Below, in pieces: positions 23,819-35,911 of a stretch of 64,000 bases of DNA. Each line of letters begins with the position of its first letter. Positions within the stretch are counted from its first letter, which is position 1. The notes beneath the pieces were generated by a model that worked only from the letters and a program-made list of their open reading frames with translations, ran no database searches and had not been told where the DNA came from. The stretch spans positions 255,501 to 319,500 of the forward strand of contig OY992836.1 of assembly GCA_963921425.1 (NCBI GenBank). The letters run 5' to 3'. The stretch comes from Dryas octopetala. Its lineage: Eukaryota; Streptophyta; Magnoliopsida; Rosales; Rosaceae. Both the position numbers and the translations under genes were made by a program.

Positions 23819-24151
23819 GAAGTCCCCCAACTTCCAATCCGAACAGACCGTGATGAATTGGAAGTTGAGAAAAGACAGTCTGTGAAAAATAACACATGAA
23901 CTTGACCGAGCCGAACTGAAGCTCATGTGCCGATCTGGATGGGTCCGACTTCCCAATAATCCGAGCAGATGATGATGCCTGATTGGCCAAAATATCTCGG
24001 GAATATACGAAGGAGTAATTGTTCATGATTGTGTCTGCATGGGGGAACGTAAGGGTCATTTCATTTATGGGTATTTTAAATGTGGACACGTGGTAAGATC
24101 TGGCATCTGAAGCGCCAAAAATGAACGGCTGGGATTGAAATTTCATGGGGG

Positions 24152-24159
24152 TATAAAAG
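24152..24159 (+). promoter_or_regulatory. TATA box of the Tat antisense ORF (E2 copy)
   Basis: TATAAAAG within GGGGGTATAAAAGGC, 375 bases upstream of the antisense ORF start. The same GGGGGTATAAAAGGC is kept at 52095-52109 in E3 at an almost equal distance from its ORF (about 343 bases), which supports a real core promoter on the plus strand. Confidence 0.65.
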
Positions 24160-24235
24160 GCATCTTCTTTCCCCTTCTTCCCCATTTTCAGTTTTCAGAA
24201 CTTTCAGAGCCTCCCCAACTTCTCTCTCTCTCCCC

Positions 24236-24240
<5 letters not shown>

Positions 24241-24291
<51 letters not shown>
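24241..24291 (+). repeat. (CT)n microsatellite in the antisense-ORF leader
   Basis: About 25 CT units just downstream of the TATA box. The second copy of this leader (52170-52200) has only short CTCT runs, so the tract expanded in this copy. Open frames running through it are artefacts. Confidence 0.9.
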
Positions 24292-24294
<3 letters not shown>

Positions 24295-24526
24295 GTGGTT
24301 TGAGCAGCAGCCCAGTCACGGTTCCGACCGGGCACGACTGTAGGAGAAGCGGTTCTGAGTGTGTGAGAGGCGGAGAGTGTGGCCGGAGAAAAACCAGTAA
24401 GTGATTCCTCCCATTTCTGAGTTTTTTGTGTTTTTCGGGTTTTCTGGGTTTTGTTCTTGAGTGTTCTTGATAAAGGCAGTTTTTGATCCAAAAAGCAAGG
24501 GAGAGAAAGTGAAAAAGGTGTTTGTG

Positions 24527-26560
24527 ATGTCAATGACCGACTCAAGTGGTCGGCTCGGCTCGGGGGAAGCATTCGAGGGTGACAGTAATGCCAAGCTGAG
24601 CCAAAGCCCACCAGGGGGTGAGGCAAACTGGGACGAATTGTCCAAAGAGCTGGTCGAGGTCGGCTCGGACTTAGAGCACAATCCGGGCGAGGAACGCCGA
24701 CCTCAAGGGGGTGAAAGAAGTCCCCAAGTTGGCATGAGTTCGGATCGGGGGCAAGAAGGAACATCTCACGAGTCCGAACATCCAGATGAGGAGGATGATG
24801 AAGGAGAAGATACTGGTGCTGAGCCGAGCTCGAGTACTCCAATAAGGCTCACTTCGGGGTCAGAGGAAAGAGACAGAGGTCACGATGCATCGAGTTCGGC
24901 TTGGCATGTAAGGGGTTGCCGATCAACCCGGATTTGTATGAAGAGCTGGCGTGGAAAACCGACCAGATCCTCAATGAGATGACTGAATTTCATCTCAGGA
25001 ATCTGAGAATAAGGTATAGAGTCCTCGAGTCAGTGCTGACAAGGTTGCCGAGCAGGGGAGAAAAACTGAGCTGACCCCCAAAGGGATGGGTGACAATGTA
25101 CCCTGAGATGTTCGAGAATGAGGTTCGGCTCCCCCTACACCCTTTTCTGCAGGATTGGCTGGCGACGATTAGCGCGGCGCCACACCAGCTTAACCCGAAC
25201 GTGTACAGGATTATCATGTGCATGCACATCTTGGGGCACCAGGTGCACAAGTGTGTGCCAGACAAGGACCTGCTGATCTGCTCGTATTCACTGAGGTCGA
25301 AGCAGAAGACCGAGTTCGGCTTCTACAACCTTCAGGCATACTTGGGGCCACTGCCTTCTAGGAATCCTTCATCCCAGAAGACCCAAAAGGAGATACTTCT
25401 TCGTTTTTGGGGATTGGGAGTTCACTGATCCGAGCACTCCCCCTTCGGCTCGGGTTCCTAGAGCCTTTAGGATTCCAGGTGGGCATTCAACGTCTGGGAG
25501 GGCCGATCCGGGATAGATTTGTGAATATTTGCTAATGATGATGATGATTGATTTTGATATATATATATATATTTTTTTAAGCTAACTCCCTTTGTTCTCT
25601 TTTTGCAGTCAGCTGGGGGAAGTTTAAACTTCGAGGCAAACTTAGAGACTAGATCGCCATGGTGAAGGAGCAACCATCGAAGCATTTGTCCACCAAATTC
25701 TTGCTCGGCTCAACCCAGATCGGATCGAGCGGGATCTTTTGGTTTGCACCGAGGTGGAACCCCCGAGGTGAGAAAGGGATGAATCCTGCTGAGCTGGAGG
25801 CGAAGCTGAGGAAGAGGGAAGCGAGGAGTGCCCAGAAGAAGGCCGGAGCTCAGGTCCCCGCCGAGCCAGCCCCAGTGCCCGCTCGGGTCACTCCCAAGGT
25901 CGGGCCTTCCATGCCGAGCTCGGCTCAGCATGCTGAGAAGAGGAAGGGCCCACAGGTTGAAACCCGGGTAGAGAAGAGGGCTCGGACTGAGCCAGTGGGT
26001 GCCAATGCCGATGCCTCCGGTTCGGCTCTGTTGAAGACGGTGGAGGTGGATCCCTCCATCGAGCTGTTAGTCACCGGCTTCAAGCGTATGGTCACGCCGA
26101 AGGTCGTGGAGGGTCTTTGGGCCGGGAAGGAGGCGCCGAGCTTCGGTAGTAAAGCCCTGAACGCGTCCCAACAGGCCATGGTGGTAAGTGTTTATTTATT
26201 TCTCAATCTTTCAAAGTCATTTCCAGATCGGGTCGGGCTAATTGTTTTCCCCCTTTTTTTTTTGTAGCTTGCCCTCAGGCAGTTTAAGGAGGCGCAAGCT
26301 GCGGTTGACGCCGAGGAGAAGATGAGGAGGCTCCGGGAGAAGAACCTGGAGCTGAGGGAGAACCTGGCCGAGGCCGAGCAGTTGTCCAAGGAGGAGGGCG
26401 AACAATCCGCCGACCTGAGGACTCAGGTAGCCAAGTAAGGGGATGAGGTAGCTCGGCTCAGGAAGGAGCTCTTGGCCTTGGAGTAGAAAGTGATTGACCT
26501 CGGGATGTTTGCTGACGAGCTTCAGCGAGATGTCGAGGCGGCCGCTCAGAGGTACCTCAA
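24527..26560 (+). pseudogene. Antisense ORF of the Tat element (putative gypsy-type transposon domain, PF04195-like), E2 copy
   Basis: The start is MSMTDSSGRLGSGEAFEG at 24527, shared with E3. An acidic, serine-rich linker (EHPDEEDDEGEDTGAEPSS) precedes the conserved domain: WVTMYPEMFENEVRLPLHPF, then RIIMCMHILGHQVHKCVPDK and LLICSYSLRSKQKTEFGF. This is the domain found antisense to gag-pol in the 3' region of Tat elements; its function is unknown. Introns are visible (for example 26183-26267, GTAAGTG to TTTTGTAG, and one ending GCAG at 25609). The last exon is a coiled coil (REKNLELRENLAEAEQLSKE). A one-base deletion near 24920 and stops near 25075, 26438 and 26485 inactivate it. It breaks off at the hairpin element. 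Confidence 0.78.
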
Positions 26561-27047
26561 CTACTGATTTTGCACACCCAGGTACCTCCGTTAACTATTC
26601 CGTTAAGGAGGCCATTAATTGCCTACGTGGCACACTGATAAACCTTTAAGCCACGTGGACAAAAAATGAAATAAACTTTAAAAAATGAAATAATTATTTA
26701 AAAAAACTAAAAAAATTAAAAAACACAATAATTAAATTTAAAAAAAAAATGCAGCCCTTCTTCCTCCGCCTCCCACCCCTCCCTCCGAGACCCACCCACC
26801 CTTCCGACCCCAACCACCCTACCACCGACCCCAACCACCACGTCGCCGACCCACCCACCCCAAATTCTCCTCTCTATCTGCCTCACTCTTTTTCTCCCCG
26901 CCCTTCATTTTCTCTCTATGCCTCACTCTCTCTCCCGACCGAGCCACCCACCTCTTCTCTCTCCCCTCCCTTCTCCTCTTTCTCTACCTCACTCTCTTTT
27001 TCTCTCCCTAAAACCCCAGCCCCGAGCTCCACCCTCCTCGTTCAGAT

Positions 27048-27083
<36 letters not shown>

Positions 27084-27525
27084 GATGGAGTTGGTGGCCG
27101 GAGAGGGGAGGGAGGTGGGTGGGTCACTGGGTTGGGTGGCTTACTCGGGGGAGGAGGAGGGAGGAGGGCTCGGGGCTGGGGTTGGGCTGGGGTTTCGGGT
27201 AGAGAGAGAGAAAGAAAGGAGAGGGGTGGGGAAAAAGAAGATGGATGGCCGGGTGGGTCAGCGGCATGGTGGTTGGGGTTGGCGACAAGGTGGCTGGGGT
27301 CGGAGGGGTGGGTGGCTGGGTTAGGTAGGTCTCGGAGGGAGGAGGGGTGGGAGGCGAAGGGAGGGGTGCTGCAACAGTGCAATTCCATTTTTTCTTTATT
27401 TTTTTGTTTTTTTAATTTAATTATTGTGTTTTTAATTTTTTTAGTTTTTTAAATAATTATTTCATTTTTTATTGGGGTACTCAAGTGAAAGAAAGTGTAT
27501 ACTTGAGATACCTGTTTGTAATTGC
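26550..27525. mobile_element. Long imperfect hairpin (foldback/MULE-like MITE), about 1 kb
   Basis: The segments 26680-27040 and 27080-27470 are inverted copies of each other. The outer arms are A/T-rich (AAATAATTATTTAAAAAAAC against its inverse at 27440-27470) and the inner arms are C-rich on one side and G-rich on the other (for example CTCCCACCCCTCCCTCCGAGA at 26770 against its inverse near 27330). They meet at a (GA)n tract. The ends carry AGGTACCTCAACTA on the left and, inverted, AGGTATCTCAAGTA on the right, as expected of terminal inverted repeats. I could not find a clean target duplication. The proline- and histidine-rich frames across it are not genes. Confidence 0.65.
27050..27078. 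repeat. (GA)n microsatellite at the hairpin loop
   Basis: About 14 GA units between the two arms of the 26550-27525 hairpin. Confidence 0.85.
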
Positions 27526-27559
27526 CCTTAATTATATGATATGAAGTGTTAGATTCCAA

Positions 27560-30473
27560 ATGACGAGTAGTAGTGGAAGTACTGAGATTGATCCAGCATG
27601 GAAATATGCCACTTCTGTAGAAGGCAATAAGTATGGGACCACATGCATATTTTGTCATTCTACTTTTCAAAGTGGAGGCATTACACGCTTGAAGTATCAT
27701 TTGGCCGGTTATGATCCATCAAAAAGTGTAAAGAAGTGCATAGATGTACCTCCAACCATTAAGGCCGAGGTTATAGCATGAATAAAGAGTAAAGATGTTG
27801 CCAAACAAAAGAAGGCAGCTATCTTCGAGAACATACGAAATGAACTGAAAGACGATTACTTACATAGTGAAAGAAGCATCCCAGTTGATGACGATGACAA
27901 CGAAGATGGTGGATACATTTATCCCAATGATTTGTACCCCTCGGAGCGAGATGATTATCGTGCTGCAATACGAGCATCAAGACAGTCTAGGTTTAATCAA
28001 ATGAGCAGCCAACAAAGTGGTCCAGGTGGTAGTAGTCAAACACAACAACAATATCGTCGCACACAAAGCTTTAGGGACCCACTATCACCTCCTCCAGAAC
28101 CTATGCCTTACAAGACTTCTAGAGCAAGACAAAGAATGCTTAAAGGAATTTGGAGAAACAATAAAGAAAAGTTGGGAAAGTATGTAGGCAAATTCTTCAT
28201 TTATGAGAATTTACCTGCACACAAAGCTCAATATGTTCACTTCAAAACATGATTCAGGCAGCACACAAATCAGGTACTTTTGCATCCATTATGACATTTC
28301 ATTTACAGTTTTATATAATGTAATTATTTTATTTACTCATAATCTCATATATGCTATTACTATTAGGTCAAGGTGTAGAGCCCCATTCATCTTATGAAAT
28401 TAAGACCAAGTATTTGGAAGAAAAGTATAAGGAAATGAAAGAATACGTCGAAACACTGAAGACAGGTTGGGATAAGTATGGATGCACCATCATGTGTGAT
28501 GGTTGGACTGGTCCGACAAAGCTGTCCATCATTAATTTCATGGTGTACTCGAATGGGTCAACTGTTTTCTTGAAATCTGTAGATGCGTCAAATAGAATCA
28601 AGGATAATACGTATATTGGGGGCTTACTCAAAGAGGTTGGATGAGACAATGTTGTCCAATTTGTCACCGACAATGGGTCAGCCTTTGTTAAGGCGGGAAA
28701 GAATCTTATGAAACATTACCCTCGGTATTGGACACCTTGTGCAGCACATTGTATAAATCTCATATTTAAAGATACTGGAAAGCACGAGTCGATGGCTAAT
28801 GTCATAACCAAGGCAAGGGTAGTAACTAATTTCATCTACAATCATAATTGGTTACTAGCCAAGATGAGGGAGATTTGTCATGGAGATTTGGTCAGGCCTG
28901 GAGCTACTCGGTTTGCAACAAACTACATCGCAATTGCAAGCATGCTGAAGAAAAAAGTTGGTCTTCGACAGTTGTTTACAACACAAGAATGGAGTACGAG
29001 TTGATATCGGAAATCTCAAGATGCCAAGAGGATTGAGGCACGAGTCCTTGACCAAAGATTATGGGAGGCTATGGTGAGAGTGCACAACATATTTGAGCCT
29101 CTATACAATATCCTTAGTATTGTCGACACAGAAGTGGTGCCTACCATGCCCATCTTGTATGATATGTTCCAACGAATGAAAGAAAAGATATCCAAGATAA
29201 AAGGAAAGAAATGGATTCTTAAAATCATCAACAACCGATGAATTAACACATTATCTCACCCATTGCATGCAGCAAGTATATTTTATTGCTTATTCACAAT
29301 TTCAATTGATCTTATTAGTGGTACATCATTGTCGAATAACATTACTTTATATTTACAGCCTATTACTTGAACCCCAAGTATCAATACATAACAGGGGTAG
29401 GCCATGACAAAGTCCTAGTCTCAGCAGTACAACACGTATTTGAAAGGTTAAACCCTCATGGGGACCGAAACTTCGAACAACTTGGCATTGAAGTAAGGTC
29501 ATTATAATCATGTCCTACATTTGGTTTGGTTGCACACATAACTCTTACATGCTTATTTTTAAATGTAGATCATCAACTTTAGAGATAGTAGGAAGTCATT
29601 CAGAGCTAAAATTACCATTAAATTGCGAAACGCAATGCCACCAGGGGAATGGTGGAACATGCATGGTCATGATTCTCCAAACTTGCAGAAAATTGCAGTG
29701 CGTATATTATCACAAACAACTTCATCTTCGGCATGTGAGCGTAACTAGAGTACATATGCTCTGGTCCACACCAAACAAAGAAACCGTCTTGCATACACTA
29801 ATCTAGAAAGCTTGTGTTCTGCTATTATAATATGAAGCTTAAGTTGTGAGACGAAGAGGCACAATTGGAGAAGGTATCGGAAAATGATTACATAGACCTT
29901 CTTGACATTGCAGGAGACCCAGGTGATGATGATAATGATCCACTTAGTGCATGGATTATGCCAGCTCACTTGGATAATGATTCAGGCAACCCCGGTCCAC
30001 AAATAGCAAAACATATTGCCATAGAAGGAATTGATGTTAGAAGAGTCATATCAAAAGAAGTAAGTGGAAAGATTTCATCTTTTGAGAGGGAAATGAGAGG
30101 ACTTCAAAGTGGAACTCGTGACTTGACATATGATGCTAATACTGGTAGGAGAGATGCTAAAAAAAGTTCTTCGGATGATGATGATGATTCAAGAGATGAT
30201 GATGGGGATGGAGATGAACAAGATAGGTCCCCAATAGCTAGACAATTGAGCCAATTTACTTGTGAGGGTGATTATACCCATGCCACCCAAGATGAGGACC
30301 GTGGGAGTAGAGAAGCTGGTCCTGGCATTACTGTTGTTCGGAGACAATACTCAAGGAGAAGCGATCGAACAACTAATCCATTTGATGAGGAGTCCTTGCC
30401 TCCAAGTTTTGACTCTATGAGCATTGGAACCGAATGTAGTACTCACTCAAGTGAATCTAATGTTCGTGAATAA
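27560..30473 (+). pseudogene. hAT-type transposase (BED zinc finger, DUF659, hAT dimerisation), decayed
   Basis: A plus-strand gene remains readable in pieces. First comes a BED-type finger (TCIFCHSTFQSGGITRLKYHL, 27650-27710). A Q/S-rich linker and SRARQRMLKGIWRNNKEKLG follow. The DUF659 region comes after an intron (28272-28368): TIMCDGWTGPTKLSIINFMV, then VQFVTDNGSAFVKAGKNLM and TPCAAHCINLIFKD. Then come VHNIFEPLYNILSIVDTE and the hAT dimerisation block (PPGEWWNMHGHD, SSSACERNWS-like, KLVFCYYNMKLKLRDEE) near 29640-29860, and an acidic tail. The D of CDGWTG and of TDNGSA are kept. Stops at 27779, 28642 and 29002, and a frameshift near 28250, kill it. Downstream of the final TAA a frame reads on (GGYRYGLIDYAPTSWIYPNY), so that stop may also be a mutation. 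I did not find the element's termini. Confidence 0.82.
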
Positions 30474-31209
30474 TTTGGTGGTTATCGATATGGTCTGATT
30501 GATTATGCACCGACTAGTTGGATTTATCCTAACTATCCCATTTTTGGGGAGACAGTAGGGAGTTCTCATGAGATTTATGTATGGCATGTTCATACATGTA
30601 GTTCCAACTATTCTGGTCATCTGACTTGGTACGACTACTGTATGGATGTAGATCAACGCTCATCTACTATTGAATCCCATAGGACCTCTTTCTGGATGTA
30701 GATGGACACTCATCTACTTTTCTATTACAATAAGCTCAAGTATTAATGAAGTTATGTATTAATTATCTGTTATATATAGTTCAATTTTATTTCTCGAACT
30801 TGACATTAATGTGTATTATATTCCTTACATATCATATTCTTATCATATAGACCCTCATTACTAAACTCCTAGGGCAACACCACCCTTTGTATTCCTCTCT
30901 TCTTTTGTTGTTCGTTCAAAGCCACTTATTCATATGTTTGGCTGACTTACACCCACCAAGCATTTGATCTTTGGTCAGAACCAAGGTCATTGCATCTTTT
31001 CGGACAACCCAATGGAAATCCGGCCAATGTTGATCCCCTAATTTCCATTTCGGTCGATTTTTCTATCGATGTCAAAATATGGGCCAAACAATATGTAGGA
31101 ATACTCAGAAACAACTTTTACAAGAAATGCAAATTAAAAGCATCAAATAACATCATGCCTGAGAAACTGATAATTCAAGGAAGTAAATTTTTCAATTAAA
31201 TTCATGTTG
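30474..31209. other. Region between the hAT remnant and nested LTRs
   Basis: The first 200 bases probably continue the hAT coding region or its 3' UTR. The rest shows nothing I can name and may include the degraded end of the outer LTR that follows. Confidence 0.4.
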
Positions 31210-32850
31210 TAGAATATCTCAAAAAATGAATATAAAATCACACCATACTTGTACTCGGAGAAACTGCATATACTTAGACAAATAAGCTCGATCGCCACAT
31301 CCTATGCATATGCAAAAGCAGGTAGATAAGCTCGCCACTTCTTGTGCAGAGTCATTTCGATGCACGGACAGGCAGGTATGTTCATACGTGCATGCAGAGC
31401 TGATAGCACTGTCAGGGGAGAGTACTAATATGACGGTTTGAAATTGCTCGTGCAAACTCTAAAACAACATTTGTCAGTAAGAGAATAAGCCAACACAAGG
31501 TTATCAAAACAATTCATAAACTATCTTTAGTTAACAATATATACGTCTCTTGAATTTCGAATTCATCTCCATGTATGCAAAAATCAATAAAATGTGCTTG
31601 TGAGAAATTTATACTTAATAAATAAATTCAAAGCCCAAATCAAAACTTATTTAAATAACCAAGAAGTTAATTACACTCATGAATAAAATCAAAGCTTCCA
31701 AAGTGTATATATTAAATCCAATTTAAACATTTACCCTCCACCAACACCAAGATAATCTTCTCAAGTTAAATAAATCAAAGTTCAAGTAAAACTCAAGATA
31801 TAAATATGGATTTGAATCATGGAATTTATTAAAACACTTACAAAAACCAAAGTCTAACTCACAGTGCAAATTTAACGTCGATCCGCCGCCGGATTTTCTT
31901 GAGTCTCGATGGTATTGCCTATAAAATACATAAATAAACATGGAATTTGGCACGGTTAAATGAAGATATAAAGTGCGTGTGTGAACCTAGACGTTCCACC
32001 TAATTCTATTATATTCTCATAATTAATTTATGATTTCGCTTAAACCCCAATCACTTAAATGCCTTCTAAATCCTTCTTGGCTCAATATCCAACAACACCC
32101 AAACTTTTTAATCCATTAATTTTACTCAAATAAACCTTATGCACAATATATCTCAGCCAAGGTTCAACCAAGAGTCGTTTCGATCCCGAAAAAGTATCCA
32201 ATTACGGTCCAAATCAGAGTTTCATCAACTCGTGCAACTTCCACATATTCAAAATCAATAACCAACTCAATATGAGTCTCAATTTCATGTTATCTAAGTG
32301 AAATGGCGGCTCGGTAGTCGGAACCACCGCCATCGCAGCCCAAAGTGGCGGTGCCTAACTCGAAATTCACAATTTCTAAAAAAATTTCAAACTTCCCAAT
32401 TCAAATAATCAATTAAAGATTCCTTGGGGTGAAAGTTGTCCAAAAACATCTAAGAATCATCCTCCATATTTGGATTCAAAGGAAATTCGAAATGGTTTCT
32501 AAAACCACAAAATTTCAACTTCTAAATATTCAAAATTAATCAACGAATTCTAAGGTAAGGGGAGAAAAACCCACCAAAAATTTGAGTGATCTGGGGCCAA
32601 AGGTGGCCGAAATTGGGCGAGGAAGCCGACGGTTGGGCTAGGATTTCCGGCATGATTCCTGCTACTAAGGTGGCTAGCCGACGAAGGGGAGGGCTGTGGA
32701 GGTTGGTGCCGGCAAAGGGAGTGTGCCAGTGGTCTTGGGTTGCTAGGAAATGGTCGGCAAAGCTGGGTTTGGCCGGAGTTGGTTGCGCGTAGGGGAGGGG
32801 CTCAGGTGTGTGGGAGAGAAGAGAGAGAGAGAGAATGTGGATTGTTCTTG

Positions 32851-34295
32851 TGTAACGCCCCGAACCTCGGGCCTATAAACACACTGAAACACTGCCTTTC
32901 AACCCTTTTTCAAAGATTGAGTCATGCGCATAAAACATTTATGTAAAATCACTTTCTAAAATCGGTTTAAATCAAATTAAAATGGGTCCCACTGCCTTGT
33001 CTTCTCCACACTGCCTCTTCAATCTGCTTAACCTACAAAACACAAATAACCACACTGCACCATATCCATGGTACACCGGATCATTCAAACAAACAACCCG
33101 ATAAGCTCACTAGAGCTCGTATGAGTGAAATGATTTAAATAATTAACCTCAATAATTTCCTCAATTCCCATACTAAAAAATAATCCACAATAATATTTAT
33201 AATTACTCAATCACATAATATTTCATCACCAATGATCCAAACATCAAATTAATCATAATTCCTCATATTCACATCAAATCTCATCAATAATAATAATAAT
33301 AATCATTTTGACAAATCAATTGCCTAATCGTCAACTATTAACATCAACCTCAATCATTCATATCTTAAATAATAACCTCAAAGCATAATCATCATCATTT
33401 CCATCCTCAAGGATTCAAGCCTAGACTTACCAAGTCCCAGTCAAACCAAATCCTAGCAAACAAATGCATACAAGCACACAGTACAAACAATCAACTATCC
33501 AATTTCACTCACAGTGCAACCACGTAAAAAGACTGAAATGCCCTTGGACGGCAGCACGCTCGGATATCAAATCCAGCAGCATAACAACATCAGGAATGAG
33601 ATTTCCCGAGCTCGTGTACCTGTTAAGACCAGACAATCGATAAAAAAAAATCGAAAAACTCAAATGGCCGCTAAACAACAGAAACGGGCGACTGCCACCC
33701 CACACGGTGGTTGCCCAGCCCCCAAACAAGATAGAAAAAATCACCAAATTCTCACCAAATGGAACTAGAAGGGTTCTTGGGACCTCAATTGGGCGGAATC
33801 GGGTCAAACAACCATTAACTCGCCGCCAAAAGTGGTGGTTCCGATGGTGGCAGCGGCGGCATAAACCTAGAAATACCCAAAATCAACTCCAAATAATCCT
33901 AATTGCACAATAGAACCTTCAATTTCACAAAAACAACTCGAATTCAAGTCCAATTTCAAGAAATTCGAAATAGACATAAAACCTAAAATCAAATTTCCAA
34001 TTTCTCAAAATTGGACGTGCCCACCTTAGGGGAAAGAATACCCATTCCTTGAGGATTAATTCTCGTAACTGGGTCGACAACCAAAAGTCGCCGAAAACAG
34101 CTGAAAACGGTGACGGAAGCAGACGGCTGGCTTCGCTTTTCTAAGTTGTTTCTGCGCGCAGGAAGAGATGGCTGACGAGAGAAGGCTCAAAGGAGGACAC
34201 CCGGCAGCTGGGGGAGCCAGCCATGGCCCTGGGTCGCAGGAAAACCCGTCGGGGAGTTGCCCCGGTGCTATTGTTGCTGCGCGCAGAGGGAGAAC

Positions 34296-34345
<50 letters not shown>

Positions 34346-34875
34346 GCGGGGAGAGAGAGAGACCGGGGGAGGAGAGAGAGAGAGAGATGAGGCTAAGGCA
34401 GTGGCGTCGCCGCCTCCTGGCCGGATGACGAGGGAGGGAGGCCAGAGAGAGGGAGTAAAGTCGAGGAGAGCGAGACAGGGAGAGAAGAGGGATCGCGGAG
34501 AGAGAGTGTGCGTGAAAGAGAGGAGAGAGAAATATGATAAAAAAAAAAAAAAACTGATTTTGGGTTTTTTAAATCCCTGCCACGCGAAATTACAAAAATG
34601 CCCCTCACTTTGAACGTCCGTAAAACCCAAACCGTAACTTTGATTTACGCGTGCTTCGTGTCTACGAACTCGTGGAATCAAGATCTATCCAAAATGCCTA
34701 AAGTCAAAGACAAAAGCCCACTAACTTTAAAAGTCAACTTTTAGTCAAGCCCAATTTAAAACAGAATTTAAAAATAAATCCAAAACCTTTTATTTCTCAA
34801 ATAAATTCCCAAAATAATCAAAATAAATTCTCAAAATATTTAAAATAAATCTTTAAAAAAATATGGAGTCTCACA
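32851..34875 (-). mobile_element. Solo LTR nested in the outer LTR
   Basis: It starts TGTAACGCCCCGAACCTCGG and ends GGAGTCTCACA, that is TG...CA. The flanks are TCTTG (32846-32850) and TCTCG (34876-34880), a 5-bp duplication with one transition. Outside it, the two halves of the outer LTR join within GGGCTCAGGTGTG...GAGAGAG sequence. A (GA)n tract lies at 34300-34341. Length is 2025 bp. Confidence 0.78.
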
Positions 34876-34922
34876 TCTCGAGAGAGGAGAGCAAGGGAAG
34901 GGCTCAGGTGTGCAAGAGAGAA

Positions 34923-34924
<2 letters not shown>

Positions 34925-34966
<42 letters not shown>
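34925..34966. repeat. (GA)n microsatellite in the LTR leader
   Basis: About 21 GA units in the outer LTR. Such tracts recur at the same relative place in most LTRs of this window. Confidence 0.85.
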
Positions 34967-34967
<1 letters not shown>

Positions 34968-35354
34968 TGTGTTGGGTTTTTAAAATCTAGCTTTTCTAAA
35001 TGTTTATTTGTACCTAACTCAGATTCGCGATCCGTTTTTGCCTACGTGTTCGTGAGATCGAAATATATACTACCAAATAAAATTTTGGGACAAATGTCTT
35101 TCTTTCACTTTCCTCACATTTAAACTCCAAAATCACCTTAATTGACTTAAAATAAATTCCAATAACTCTTTGTATCCTCAAATAATTTTCCAAAATTCTC
35201 CAACCACTTAATTCGTCTCCAAAATATTTAGAAAATATTTTCCAAGGTCCCACGACTCAACTTTTTTTTAAGCTTATTAATTCCACAACTAATATAAATT
35301 TAAATTTCAATAAAAATTTGGGTCTGATCATTACACACTTCAATTTAGTTTTTA

Positions 35355-35902
35355 GAGGAAATTACAGATTTGGTCCACTTATTTTATACCTAGTTCAATT
35401 TTGGTCCACGATCTTTTTTAAGTTCTGTTTTGGTCCACTAATTGTTTCATTTGTTCAATAAAGGTCCAGATTTGTGACTTTAAATCTTTTGGGTTGTGTT
35501 TTCTTCAATTATAATTGAAGTATAAGTTATATTTCATCATTTTTTAGTCATAAAAACAAATTTGGAGTATTATAATCTAAGAGAATTGAGATTTGGTGAA
35601 ATTTGAAAAATTGGCAGTTTTGGGTACCCTACTTTAGGGTCAATTATCTTGAGTTTTAGAACTCCAATTTGAATGATCTTTATATGGTTGTAAAGAAGAA
35701 ATGCATAGCTTTAAAACAAGTATATATTTGCTAAATTTGGGTGAGATTTGATAGGGTAAAAAGCAGGCCAAATTTGAGAAAACAAATCTGGACCTTTATT
35801 GAACAAATGAAACAATTAGTGGACCAAAACAGAACTTAAAAAAGATTGTGGACCAAAATTGAACTAGGTATAAAATAACTGGACTAAATTTGTAATTTCC
35901 TC
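35355..35902. mobile_element. Mutator-type MITE, 548 bp, 9-bp TSD
   Basis: The ends GAGGAAATTAC and GTAATTTCCTC are the tips of about 120-bp terminal inverted repeats (35355-35475 and 35782-35902) that differ at only a few positions. Both are flanked by TAGTTTTTA (35346-35354 and 35903-35911), a perfect 9-bp target duplication, the length expected of Mutator elements. There is no transposase. The 306-bp interior resembles 61360-61665. Confidence 0.92.
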
Positions 35903-35911
35903 TAGTTTTTA

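Larger units (their letters stand above)
22905..26560 (-). mobile_element. Tat Ty3/gypsy element, 3' part only (E2)
   Basis: A truncated 3' LTR (22905-23818) is followed on the plus strand by the polypurine tract and an antisense ORF (24527-26560). Gag and pol are missing. On the right the element is cut by a hairpin repeat starting near 26550. The LTR and antisense ORF align well with those of the element at 51015-58704. Confidence 0.85.
31210..35335 (-). mobile_element. Tekay-type solo LTR (outer), interrupted by a second solo LTR
   Basis: The sequence at 31230-31450 and 31840-32350 aligns with 3470-3680 and 4195-4700 of the solo LTR at 2726-5594, and 34881-35335 carries the other end (GGGTCTGATCATTACA, minus strand TGTAATGATCAGACCC). 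The right end is TG...CA-like at 35335. The left end is not sharp, and the given start is where similarity begins. The block 32851-34875 is a later insertion. Confidence 0.65.

Noticed and set aside
24204..24842. 212-codon frame on the minus strand ending in RERERERER
   Set aside because: It runs through the (CT)n tract opposite the antisense ORF and has no domain of its own.
26749..27388. Proline/histidine-rich and glycine-rich frames
   Set aside because: They are the two arms of the hairpin element read in opposite directions.
33505..33913. Frames of 84-100 codons on both strands in the nested solo LTR
   Set aside because: Equivalent frames occur in the other LTRs (40197-40418, 43692-43913); they follow LTR sequence and show no protein family.
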